Origin: Impatiens glandulifera
Lineage: Eukaryota > Streptophyta > Magnoliopsida > Ericales > Balsaminaceae
NCBI RefSeq assembly: GCF_907164915.1
Contig: NC_061867.1
Coordinates: forward strand, 26,946,308-27,010,307
Direction: 5' to 3'
DNA length: 64,000 nt
Shown here: one piece after another, positions 52,013 through 63,523 of the stretch
Layout of the letters: each line of letters starts with the position of its first letter
How positions within the stretch are numbered: position 1 is the first letter of the stretch
Made by a program: the position numbers and the translations under genes
The notes under the pieces: model-generated
What the model was told of the DNA's origin: nothing
Databases searched by the model: none
The model's input: the letters and a program-made list of their open reading frames with translations, nothing else

Positions 52013-55000
52013 GATAAGGGTGTAACTCTAGAGACGCCCCCACAGCTTAGTGCGTCATTTAAGGGGACGTGGCAATACAAAATGTTGGGGGTAGCTTGAT
52101 GGCTCGACGGATTTAACCTTGGCTGGTGTGTCTGTGACTCTCGAGAATTTCATAACTTAGCACGTGGCAATATGAGACTGGAGCGGCTCAATAAATCCAA
52201 CTTCGGTTTTCGGACAAGAGATTGTTTTTTAAATAAAATAATATTTTAAAACATTTTGATAATACCGGCCGCTTCAAAAAATAATCGTATAAAAATGATT
52301 AATTTTTGTTCAAATTTGAATAATCTAGGGATTTACTTTAATTAAACGACAATTTAATCTTTAATCAAACATGATTAATTTAAGCAAAAATTATTTATTT
52401 GAAATAGAGTCGGCAATTGATTTTTAGAAAACCAATAAAAAGGTGCACGTGTATAAACGTGTCTTATACCAGAGTTTCATTTTGATTCAAAGTTTGGTGA
52501 TACTCGGGAAAAAGATTCCGCGCTTCATCCTCTGTACCCGTTTAAAGACGTTCTATACTTTATAAACTTAGATTTTGAAAATCGGTTGTATAACGTTTTG
52601 AGTTTTAACCGATTATTCTTGTAGTCTTAGTCATGATTCTAGATTTTAGCGTTTTTAAAATATTGAAACAAAAACATTTAAATGCTGGTACATGTTGCGT
52701 TTAGTAACTAATGTGGAAATACATAAAAAAATATCAGTACCTTTTATGGATGTTAGGATTTAGAAATAAACACCAGACGGAGCCTTAGTCAAAATATTTG
52801 TTTGGAAAACATCCCGAAAATATTTTGAAATCATTTTCCGACCTCTCGGGATCATTAGAAAATGAGTTGGGGTTCCAAAATTACAAAAATAATTTTGAGT
52901 TTGGAAAAGTGGAACCAAATAGGCCTTAAGACTACAATGATAAGGGTTAGGTCTATTTTTGTCTGCCGGGAACCGGAGAGACTCGGTCTAGGCGGATGGA
53001 GCTTTTGATTGGGGTTTGGGATACTCGGGCGGAGGACTGGAGTCCTAACTGAAATTACTGGTCTAGGTGTAAAAACCTATCGTTCCTAGACTAGACTGAG
53101 GTTAGGTTTCTCGTTCGAGGTGTAGAAACCTATTGGACCGGGGCTACCTCTAGGATAAGATCCTCGGTCCTGGGTTTTGGAAATTCGGTCAGAAGGTTGG
53201 ACCTCTTAGTCCTAGGACCTGGGAGTCTCGGACCCAAGTCAAATTTCTCGGTTCTAAGGGAAAATTATGGGTCGGATTTCTCGGTCCGAGCCCAAGAATA
53301 CCGGTCATAGGGCTTTGTCCTAACTCAAGAACATTGGCCTTTGGTCTCGGTCCCAGGTCGATTTTATCGGTCCTGGATTTTGGATAGGATCGAGGATTCT
53401 CGGTCCTCAGTCCTATAGGACTCAGTCCAAGTATATCAAGAACACAATTCAAAATTTAATTTTTTTAGCTCTAATTCTTTGATCCAAGAGTTTGGGTAGA
53501 AAGCTCATAAGAACAAATTAATCATTACCTTAAGGTATCAATCGACGTGGATAATGATCAATTTGACCAAAACAATTTATGATAAAAAATTAGGTTTTTG
53601 ATTTTAAAGTTATTTTTAAATGAAAGGAGCTATGCAATAGGTAACTTATATCACTATACTTATTGGAACATTCACTGTTCGTTTTGACCAATTCAAGAAC
53701 ATAAAAAATTTAACTTTATTTGAAAATTTTATTTTGATCAAACATGATCGGGATGAATCAAACATGATTCAAACATTTGTCCAACATCATTACAATCATG
53801 TTGGGAAGTTTTCTGGGTCGTGATTTGATCAAATTAACCCAAGAACAACAAACATGTTTTTTTTATTTTGCAAATTCAAATTTGGGTTTTTGTTTATTAG
53901 ATTGATTGATCGATTATAACATATCCAGATAGTTTCTAAATTATCTTAATATCAATATTCAATCGTAAAATCACATAAACAACAAGTCTACAAGATACTA
54001 TAATTTGTAATATAAAAATTTTAAATTCAAACTATAAATATGAATTAGAGGATGATTATAACCTTACCAAGGATTGTAAAACACTCCTTGATCCTTATGG
54101 AAGCTTTATATATGAACAAGATCAGTTGAAACATCCTCCTTATGTAAAACACTCAAGATCGGTTGAAGCTTCTAGTGGCCTAATTTATCCCAAAGCCATT
54201 AATGGCTTTTGACTATTGTTTGTTAGCAGTCATCGGAATATGTCGTGACAAAGCCTATTTTAGTAGGGGAAATGATCACGATCTCAAAGTGATCATTTTT
54301 GCCTTTCAATCAAGTCATTTGGTGGACTATCGAGAGAGTTCCAATTTGACTTGAAGATCAAAGGCGTCTGTTCTTATCCACTCGGCATCACGACGAATAA
54401 GACAATTGTGGGGTGAAATGGCATCGTTTTGATGTCGAGGGGGGTTCCGTCTTGACGTGGTGGCATTTGTGCGGTCCGTTAGTGTTCCAGCTAACAACCG
54501 CTTAATGATCAGTTGTAGCCCTAGGCGTGCGTCTGCTTTCACCACAATGGGTACGCAACACGTCCTGGCGCATTGGATGAAGAACAAGTGCTTATCCGAT
54601 GGATGAAATTTCTACTACAGCCGATTTCTTTAATTCCGGCCACACTAGATTGTGATTTTATTTTATTTTTACAACTTTAAAGTTTGTTTGAAATTTATTT
54701 TTATTTCACCATTTTGGATTTAAATTTGATATTTTTAAATACACAAAATATTAAAAGAAATATAGTAAATATTTTACCAATTTATTTTATATTTATAGGA
54801 TTAAAATAAATAATTCTTTTTTAGATAAATGATACAACAATTCATCAAAATTATGTACTTTTGTCTTTTATTTTTTATAAAATTATTTTAAGATAATACG
54901 AGTACAACATTTATCCCAAATAATTTTTTTTTTTATTTTGGCTTTAACCCTTAATTAATTTGGTTAATTAATACATTAATTAATCCTAAATAATTATTTT

Positions 55001-55424
55001 AAATATATTTTTGGCATGGGTTTATTAGTTTGATTTTATGTATTAAAAAATAATTAAAAAATAATTATTTTAATATTATAAATTGGAGTATAGATTTTTT
55101 GTGATTACCTTAGTGCCCTCTCGAATCGAGTTTGAATACAACAAAATGGTATTTGAAAACGCTGATTTGAGCCTGACATCTAATATTAAGTTATCTTGTC
55201 CAATATATAACGATGGAGTTTAGGAAAGATGAAACTTATAGCGCATTGCTGTTTGGAGTGACCTGCCGATGCTATATATAACATTCATCGAGGTGCTTCT
55301 GAGTGTTGCTTTAAGGAAATAATTTCCTTGGTGTTTATCCTAATAAGGATGGTGGTTAAAAAACCTATTTTTACAGAACTTGACAAAGCATCCGTAAAAT
55401 CCATGGAGTAAGGGTAATCATAGG
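52013..55424. repeat. Unassigned repetitive DNA right of the viral cluster
   Basis: The first 250 bp (GATAAGGGTGTAACTCTAG onward) and the block at 54300-54610 are more GC-rich and look like LTR sequence of an unidentified retroelement. 52960-53440 holds a degenerate TCGGTCC repeat. 54620-55090 is AT-rich. No credible ORF: the open frames at 53189-53452 and 54327-54587 (minus) lack domains. Confidence 0.4.
52960..53440. repeat. Degenerate CTCGGTCC/GGTCCTAG repeat block
   Basis: TCGGTCC, CTCGGTC and GGTCCTAGG-like motifs recur about every 20-40 bp (for example near 53165, 53205, 53280, 53345, 53400). The pattern is irregular and gives no constant period by eye. Confidence 0.6.
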
Positions 55425-56954
55425 TGTTGGGTCAAATTATTTTGACTAAGTGTCAAAATAGTTTGACTATTGGAATTTTGATGATTAATGGATATCTACG
55501 CGTCTAATTGTCTTTCGTGCAGGTGTATCATAATCAGACTTTATTAGACTTGGTTCTAATGAGGTTCATTAGACCGATTTGACATTAGATGTATAGAGTT
55601 AGACATGCAGTCTAACTAGCGAAGTTAGACGTGTAGTCTAACTGGTTGAGTTAGACGTGCAATCTAACTAACAGAGTTAAACGTGCAGTCTAACTGGTTG
55701 AGTTAGACGTGCAGTCTAACTAGCGGAGTTAAACGTGCAGTCTAACTGGATGAGTTAGACGTGCAGTCTAATTAGCGGAGTTAGACGTGCAGTCTAACTG
55801 GTTGAGTTAGATGTGTAGTCTAACTAGCGGAGTTAGACGTGCAGTCTAACCAGTTGAATTAGACGTGGAGTCTAATGGAAAGAGAAAGTTAGACGTGCAG
55901 TCTAATTCCTTCAGACTAGTCTAAAGTGGAACCGTAATTAGACGAGGAATCTAATTGAATGTGAAATTTAGACGTGCAGTCTAACTGGTGAAAGTTAGAC
56001 GTGCAGTCTAACTGGTTAAAGTTAAACGTGCAGTCTAACTCCTTTAGATTAGTCTGAAGTGATTGTAATTAGACGTTAAGTCTAATCCCATTAGACCAGG
56101 TGGTCTAATGGATCCTATTATTAGACGGGGACGTCTGATTTCATTGGACAAGGTCTTCTAATTTAAATACGTCTATTGCCATGCTTAAGAAGTTGTTTGT
56201 AGCTAGCACCCGCCTACCCATGTTCTCTATATGTACGCTACTCTTGCTCTACTTTCTAGTAAAGATCAGTATGACAGCCATCTGCAACCAATCAACCAAT
56301 GCCACATATGCAAATATCCTTCACACTATTTATTTTGTAGATATATCTCTGAAGAATATTCGGCACACTACCTGTTGTGTATAACCACGACCCTTGTATT
56401 CAGAGTCTGCTGTGTACTTTGGAGGCGTCCCAATGGAAGATCGCCACGTGTCATTATGAAGATTCAACCGTTAGTACCTGTTCCTTATTTAAAGAATCTC
56501 AAGGACAACGGACGAACTGCCAAAATTTTGAGTGAACAAGTCGAACAATCAATTGATCATTTGATACTGAGATTATTGAAACTGTTAGCTGCTTTCTTGC
56601 TTTACTGTGTGTTAATCAAGAGAGAGTTAGAATCAAAGCATCGTTTTAGCTGAGTGATATTCTTCATCATATTGTAAATTGAACAGAGTCTGTTCTGTTC
56701 AACAATAAGCTATTCATGTAAATTGTATTTGATTTAAAGCATATTATAGTGAATCCTTCCGGTCGTTGGAAGAAGGGGTGATGTAGGAGAGTTTGCTCCG
56801 GACATCTATAAACAAACTGCTGTGTTGTTTCTTTCTGTCATCTTCTCATTCTTGATCCTAAGCTTCAAACCTAAGTAAACATTTCCGCACATGATTCTGT
56901 TTCAAGTGTTAACAAGGGTTTGCATAGAATAAAAAGTGAATTAAATCCCTAACA
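55425..56954 (+). repeat. 5' LTR (copy 2)
   Basis: Starts TGTTGGG and most likely ends TCCCTAACA at about 56954, by analogy with the TTAATCCTAACA end of the copia LTR; about 1.53 kb. It contains the palindromic minisatellite, a CACGTG at about 56444, a TATA-like TATTTAAAG at 56486-56494 and the transcribed region. The gap of about 84 bp to the primer-binding site is unusually long, so the true LTR end may lie further right. Confidence 0.7.
55590..56140 (+). repeat. 26-bp palindromic minisatellite in the 5' LTR (copy 2)
   Basis: About 17 units of GTTAGACGTGCAGTCTAA plus an 8-bp joiner. In the first part the joiners CTGGTTGA and CTAGCGGA alternate, giving a 52-bp higher-order period. Later units are more degenerate (GACGAGGAATC, GACGGGGACGTC). 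Confidence 0.9.
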
Positions 56955-57038
56955 AGATTTCTTTCAAACCGTTTTTCCTAATCCTTCATCAATCGCCAGA
57001 CCCCCGTCTCTATTGATTAAGCTGTTCCTTTCAATTGG

Positions 57039-57050
57039 TATCAGAGCTTT
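57039..57050 (+). other. tRNA-Met primer-binding site (copy 2)
   Basis: TGGTATCAGAGC, 28 nt before the gag ATG. Confidence 0.85.
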
Positions 57051-57078
57051 GTTTCTATTCTTATGCTTTTCCTGAAGA

Positions 57079-58800
57079 ATGACAACCATAACCAAAGATG
57101 TCAGTGCAACCTCCATTCCAACTTTCTTTCGAGAAAACTAATTCGTATGGAAGAAAAGAGTTCGTGCTCATCTCTCTTCTCTTCATGACAACATGTGGAG
57201 TGTCATCACAGATGGTCCTATCAAGATCGACAAGGAGAAATCCGAATGGACCAGTAAAGAAAAGAGGAAGAACAACGTCAACAACATGACTCTTGATGTT
57301 CTGTACAGATCTCTCGATGATAGCATGTTCAACTACATTATTGAATGCAATACTACTAAAGAGGTCTGGGACAGACTCACCCAACTGTGTGAGGGCAACG
57401 AGCAAACCAAGGAAAACAAGATCATGGTTGCCACTCAACAGTTTGACAGTTTCAAGATGCACCCTGGTGAAACAATGAACGAGTTCAACACCAGATTCAG
57501 CAAGATTGTCTCCTCCTTATCTATCCTTGGCAAAACCTATAGCAACAGGGAGCTTGCTATTAAGGTCATGCGTGCTCTTCCAAGGGAATGGGACATAAAG
57601 ACAATGGCTATGAGGGAATCCAAAGATCTCAACAAGATCTCTCTCTTTGACATGTTTGCTGATCTCAAGGCCTATGAGTTCGAGCTGAACTGTAGGATTG
57701 AAGAAGATCAATCCACATCCATTATGATTTCCAAAGCTTTAGTGACTGCTGAAGAGCCACCTGTAGCTACTGATGTGAAGATGGCGGCGCAACAACTGAG
57801 TAACGATGCCATGCTTCTCTTCGTGAAGAAGTTTGGCAACTTCATGAAAATGAGCAACTCTAACTCAAGCTCTTCAAATTCCAATAATAATAATAATAAA
57901 TCAAAGGCTAATGTTAAATGTTGTAACTGTGGTATTGCAGGTCATTACCAATCGGAGTGTAGGAAACCTAAGCGTGAAGATAAGAAGGATGATGAAAAGG
58001 AGTTGAAGGCTCTTATGGCAGGAGATGGAAAGAACAGACGAAGCATCCGTGACTCTTACTTCTCATCTAGTGTTAGTGATGACAAAGAAGTGGCTTGCTT
58101 CATGGCAAGAGAAGATGAAGAACAAACTCAGGAAACTGAGGTATTTGACTTCTATTCTAAAAGATTTTCAAGGGAACAACTGGTAGCTGCACTCAATGAC
58201 ATGGTCATTGAGTACAGAAAGCTAGTAGAATCCTTAAATGAAACAAAATCATCACCTGAAATGTCTCAACCAGTTTTACCTCAAACTCTTGAATCAAATG
58301 TTTTTGAAAAGAAAGTTGCAGAGATCTCATCTAAGAATGAGATTCTCAATGAAAATATTCAAACTATTTCAGCTGAAAACAATAGGTTAAACTATGTTGT
58401 CAATGCATGGATAAGGTCTGGAGAAGCTGTCAAATATCAGATCAGTATGTTAAGACATGTTGGATCTAGATCCGGTCTAGGATTTGATGGCAATGACTCA
58501 AACCTGTCGTGCAAAAAGTCAAACTCATCGAATGACAAACTTAAGCCAATAAGTTTTGTTAAAGGAAGTCTGACTGATAGTGAATCTGATCCCATTCATG
58601 AAGAAGTAGCTTTTAAGAATGAAATTATTTATGTTCCGCCGACTGTTAGCTGGCTGAAGAATAAGTTAGAAGCAGCTAGAAAGTCTGGCAATCTAAAACC
58701 TGACTCAAAGTCACGGAGTTTTAAAAGAAAGTCTTCTTCAAAAGCTAAGGGATTAGTGGCTAGTAGAAAGTCGTCTGCTAAGTCAAAATCATACGCATAA
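57079..58800 (+). pseudogene. gag with one early stop (copy 2)
   Basis: The ATG at 57079 starts the copia gag frame with IPTFFREN, then a TAA at codon 21 (57139-57141). From there the frame is open for about 550 codons to TAA 58800. It has the UBN2/copia gag region (NNMTLDVLYRSLDDSMFNYI, CEGNEQTKENKIMVATQQFD, MHPGETMNEFNTRF, ALPREWDIKTMAMRESKDLN) and an intact zinc knuckle CCNCGIAGHYQSECRKPKR at about 57920-57976. A long helical C-terminal extension (EISSKNEILNENIQTISAEN) and a basic Ser/Lys tail follow. A long gag C-terminal extension is typical of Sireviruses. The first ATG after the stop is at 57193 and would drop 38 residues. Gag would form particles and bind RNA. Confidence 0.85.
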
Positions 58801-59260
58801 ATCACAACGCAACATGGGAAATCTATTAGAATATGTCTAATATGGATTCCTAAGGGACTAATTGATCGAGGACTCAATTGAATATGGGTACCAAGTTTGT
58901 AAATAGCTTCTTATGTAGGTGATGTAGGAGGACTGCAGGAAGGAAGCATGGAGAATACTCTTTTGAGTATACATTTCAGAGGATCAACAATGGTTGTTAC
59001 CATTCCAGAAGAATAAATGTTTTTCTATGTTTTTGTGTTAAAATACTTTTGGTCCGAAGGATCTCAAAACATTTGGTTATTAAATTTTGTACATGCACAA
59101 AATGAGAGGGAAAAATTACTTTGAAAGTAAAGATACTCTCAAACGAATGGCCTTAATCGGTTTATTAGACAAGGTTGTCTAAAGGAAGAGGCCTGTACTT
59201 AGACGTATTTTTGCTCACAATCTATACATCTAAGTCTATATGTTGTGGTTTAAAACCTGC
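58801..59260 (+). other. Pol deletion site between gag and the second ORF (copy 2)
   Basis: After gag the WVPK linker motif (GGGTACCAAGTTTG at about 58886) is still recognisable, then homology to copia pol ends within about 100 bp. Copy 1 shows the same join at 130-250. The remainder is non-coding. Confidence 0.6.
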
Positions 59261-59745
59261 GCGGTTAGACGTACACGTCTAATAGACGTTAGATGTTTTT
59301 ACGTCATGAGCAAGAGGATGCTCACGTCTAACCAAACACACGTCTAATACGTGGTATTTATGCGTAATTAGACGTACACGTTTAATAGACATTAGACGTA
59401 TACTTCAAGACACGTGATTAGACGTATGCGATTAATGGACCCATGCGTCTAATAGACGTTTAGTTTTATAGATATGTGTAGTAAGAAAAACGTCTAACTA
59501 CGTGTTCATTAGACTGATCAAGGACAACTGTCAACATGAGGAGATATATGACTTTCCCGCTCAAACATTAAAACAGTCATCTCATGATAACATGAAGACA
59601 CATGTCTTTCAAGTTAAGAGAGAATGACTGATATACCCTCAATATAATGATGACTCTTTGGAAAGGACGTCTAATTTTAAATTATGGGCCATACCCCTAG
59701 GAAAAACGACGGTTATCCTATATGACTCTTGATAGTCTATATAAG
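59260..59745 (+). promoter_or_regulatory. Internal promoter-like region before the second ORF (copy 2)
   Basis: AGACG/CGTCT motifs at about 59265-59500, a CACGTG G-box at 59411-59416 and a clear TATA box TATATAAG at 59738-59745. A CT-rich leader then precedes the ATG at 59867, about 95 nt after the expected start of transcription. It is co-linear with 480-960 of copy 1. Confidence 0.5.
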
Positions 59746-59866
59746 GACATTTTTGCATGAGATTGAAAGCTTTTTCTCACTCAAGATTTTTAAGAACCCT
59801 AGATTTCTTTGCTTTTCTCTCTCAAAAACCTTTGTTAATCTTGTGCCTATTCATATTCTACTGAAA

Positions 59867-62800
59867 ATGGGAAATAAGAGAATCATGTTGGGTCACTATA
59901 CTTTGCAGGTTGATTTTCCATCGGTCTATTCCTTCGATCAGCAAGAGGTGGTCGATATGTTCAGAACCCTCGAGTATTCCGGTCTCGGAAAATATCTTGG
60001 CGGTTTGTTCATCTTTCACGAGAAGGAAGTTCAGGAGTTCTTTCAAACAGCGACAATGGTGGGCGATTCCATTGTAGCAACTATTAACGGTACTGAGATC
60101 TCTTTCGACGAAGCCTCTTACGCAGAGTTCTTTGAACTTCCGTCGGAGGGACATACTTTCAACAGGCATTTGTCATCGGAAGTATTGGAAGAAATGAAGA
60201 AGGTTTTATCAGCCGATGGTTCGGCGATTCGATTGAATGGATTAAGAAAGTCCTTAAACCACACTTTATTCTGCTAAATGATGTGGTGGAGAAGCACTTC
60301 AGGGGAAGGCTGGATCGTTCAATCTCTATAGTCAAGATCGATTTGACTATATGTGTGCTATCTCAAAGGGGATCCAGGTCAACTAGGCCTCAACGTTATT
60401 TCAGAATATTTGCTTCTCCATTAACCAGGAGAACAAGGAGAACAAGGAGAGTATAACCTTCGCTGCACAACTAAGCCGTTTGTTGGAGCATTTGGGGGTT
60501 CCGATAGGTGAACCTGAACCGATCAACTCGACTAGGGTGTATACTGTTTTCACAGTCGCAACACCCTAGTTATAATGAAGAACCTTAAAGAATATCCTAC
60601 AGGTGCTTCTAGCCAACAACCATGTGGAAAATATGTTACCCGATCCAGACAACCAGCCGCTTCCATCTTGTCAACAGGAGCAAAGAGATCAAAAACAGTC
60701 AATAAATCAAAGGCTAGTTCTACTATCCTAAGGAGCTCTTCAAAGAAGGATTCTAAAACAGTCGATTCTAGAATCAGGAAAGGTCCAGTTGAACTTGCCA
60801 CCATTCCATTGTCTCCCCTGTCTCCGGCTGCTAGTCAATTGCGGAGATCTTCAAAGTCATCTGTTTCAAAAGGTGACAAGTCGAAGGCACCCCGTGTGTC
60901 TAAATCGATGAAGGCATCATCGAAGGTAACCTCTTCCCAACCCTTGGTCGATGTGCCCAAATATGATGTTCCTGTGAAGGAACATGATAAATATGTTTTT
61001 ATTCCTGAAAAGGAATCTGCTGCAGGTCCCACTGTTGAGTCAGCTGGTCCAAATATTGAGAATTTTGACAGGATTGTGTCTCATGTTCGCCAACCTAATC
61101 TAGTAGCCGCTGGTTCTATAGAGTTCGTTCAACCAGAATAAGGTGAAGTCCTTACCCTTGTTTCTGGTGGTACTGCTGTAAAGGCTCTCTCTATTTCTGT
61201 TAGAGAGCCTTCCACCTCAAATCCCATTTCCAAATATTCCATAATAACCTGGAAGGTCACTTAAGGCGAACTTCCTCCTAGACTCTTCAAGAAACCACAA
61301 TCTGCTCATAAATTGATGCGCTCCACAAGACAGTCCTATGGAATTGTATTTGGTGAACCAAGACCTTTTCCAAAATCTGTTGAGATTATTGGAAAACGGA
61401 AGAATGTTGTAACTGACGAAAATGAAGATGTTTCTAAGGCAACATGCATTGTTGACCTCATGATGAATCAAGTCAAAGCCATAACTGCTGAGAAGATAGA
61501 AAATTTTGATTCTTGGATCTAGAACAAATTGTCAATCCAGTATGATGAGGTTATCACTAGTTCTAGAATAAGAAGTCAATGGCGTAAGCTTGTATCCAAT
61601 AAAAAGAAGGTTCTCAAATGGGTCAAAACTTCGGAGGTATCTGAAGCTCTGAAGAGAAAGGACCTTATAAAAGTCTGTCTAAGAGGAAGAGCTTTATTTC
61701 CCAATCTTGAAGCCAGAAAAGAAAATTTCAATCCAATTGAGAAAGGTGCTGAAGTAGAAGTGAAGGCTTTAAAGAGATTAGAAGAGATCATGGCTGACTA
61801 TCTTTTTGTAGTCACTCGTTATGTTGATGGAGCTAATTGCTCAGGAGTTATCTATTTTGGTAGTTCCTCCGATGAAGACGAACTAATGGATATATCTATT
61901 GATCATGCTGATAGAGATGAGCAAGCTGCTACTCTTCTGATAGAACTTGAAAATCTCTCTACAGAAGAAAGACGTCTACTGGATCAACCTGTTATCGGGC
62001 AAGATGAGGAACCTATTCGAGAGAATCCGTCCTTAGAAGAAGAAGAAAAAATTATTCAAGAGCCTGAACAAACTCAAGAAGATGATGTTGTTGAAGAGCC
62101 GGTCCAAGCTCTTGTAACGCAATAGGAAGAAATTGTTGAGGGACACGTTCAAACTCCTAACATCAATGAAAAAGAGGTAGTGAAATCCCCTACTGTCAGA
62201 ACAGTGGGATCTCAAGAAAAAGAGGCTGAAGTTAGTCAGCTTGAGGTTGTCAGATATGAGGGGGAACCCTCAAAAGATAAATATGCTGAAGAAAGTTCCT
62301 CATCTGAGGGGGAACATGATCAAAATTCTAGAACTATCAAGCCTCTACCATTTTCTGAGATTAATGCTGGTAGTCTCTATGAGAATATTCTCAATTCTCT
62401 TCACAACACGGGAAATCTATACGAAAGATTTAAGAGAGCAGAAGAGGAGTTGGAAGAAGAAAAGAAAAATCAATCTAGAAATGAGTCTGAGAAGGATGAA
62501 CTCGAGCAATCCCTGCAGGTTCACACCCAATTTAACCTCATTTAGAGCATAGCAGCAGAATCGCAAGATAAATCATCTAATGAAGGATCTTCTGCTGACG
62601 GTACCAAGCTCCTAAAGTCGATGACATCTCTGCTTACCTCTCTTCAGAAAAATGTGGTAACTCTGGGATCGAATATGGTAAAGATCTTGAAGACCCAGAA
62701 AGAGGACATAAAAGACTTTGCTGAACATGTCAAAATCCTTAATGAGTCGGATAAGACATTGAAGAAGAATACGTATGAGACTCATATCTCAAATTCAAAT

Positions 62801-63360
62801 TTCTCCAAATTTGAAAAGCAGCTCTTCAGTCGTCAATCGGAAATGATGAGCCTTAAAAGACAAATCAATCTTGATAATCAACGAGAGAATATGGAAACAA
62901 TGGAATTGTTTCAGAATCAGCTGGTTGAAATTCAAGGCAGCATGAGAAGAACAAATGCTGAAAGACTAGAGTATGCCGACTCCATTGCAAGGAAATTTCA
63001 AGCTGAAGAGAATGCGAAAGCTAGTGCTGAGAAAGAACATACTCGTATTACTCATGAGCCTAGTAGAAGAGGTGACGGTGTATCAACCGGCACCAGATCC
63101 AAACGAAAGCCAACTAGTGATGAAAACCCAAGGCCAACCAAAAGAGGCGGAGGCCGAAGTAGTGGTAGTGATCGTGGTGGACGATCTGGTAGTGATCGCG
63201 GAGGTCGTACGTATGGTGGTGATCGTGGTGGGAGATTAGTAGAAGCGGTCGGGGTGGACGTGCTCTTCCTCCATTCCAAAACTTGCTAACTGGTGAAGGG
63301 ATGAGCGGTGGAGGATTCACCTATTCGATCGATCCGCGAGTGAAAAGGGAAGAACAATAA
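59867..63360 (+). pseudogene. Second ORF of the non-autonomous element (copy 2)
   Basis: Starts MGNKRIMLGHYTLQVDFPSV. The N-terminal domain has FDQQEVVDMFRTLEYSGLGK and VQEFFQTATMVGDSIVATIN with SYAEFFELPSEG, like the putative plant transposon protein domain. Frame breaks occur near 60240, 60385 and 60565, with stops near 61138, 61261, 61520, 62123 and 62543. Between them the reading stays close to copy 1. Later parts are Ser/Lys-rich (60575-61000), helical and acidic (61529-62545), a coiled-coil-like stretch (62621-63050), then SDRGGRSGSDRGGRTYGGDR repeats at about 63150-63235. It ends at TAA 63358-63360 in a shifted frame. About 1,150 codons when intact. It could be a Sirevirus env-like ORF or a captured gene; function unknown. 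Confidence 0.65.
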
Positions 63361-63509
63361 TCTACTTTCTTCTACTCTGTTAACTTTTAAATTATGTTTC
63401 TTTAACTATGTTTTTGAATATTGTGTAAGTTGGATGAACAGATTCTACTCTGAATTTTATATGATGAATGCTTAATTTGTTATCTATGTAAAATTTCAAT
63501 CTCATCATC

Positions 63510-63523
63510 AAAAAGGGGGAAAT
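63510..63523 (+). other. Polypurine tract (copy 2)
   Basis: AAAAAGGGGGAAAT directly before the 3' LTR. It primes plus-strand synthesis. Confidence 0.85.

Noticed and set aside
53189..53452. Minus-strand open frame of 87 codons rich in Pro, Gly, Arg and Leu.
   Set aside because: It is a translation of the TCGGTCC repeat block and has no domain.
54327..54587. Minus-strand open frame of 86 codons.
   Set aside because: No recognisable domain; it lies in an LTR-like GC-richer block with no promoter or splice context.
55590..56140. The short palindromic repeats with 8-bp joiners look at first like a CRISPR array.
   Set aside because: The joiners are two alternating sequences, not unique spacers; the DNA is plant nuclear; and the array sits inside an LTR.
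57061..57462. Minus-strand open frame of 133 codons.
   Set aside because: Antisense shadow of gag, which has a clear zinc knuckle and homology on the plus strand.
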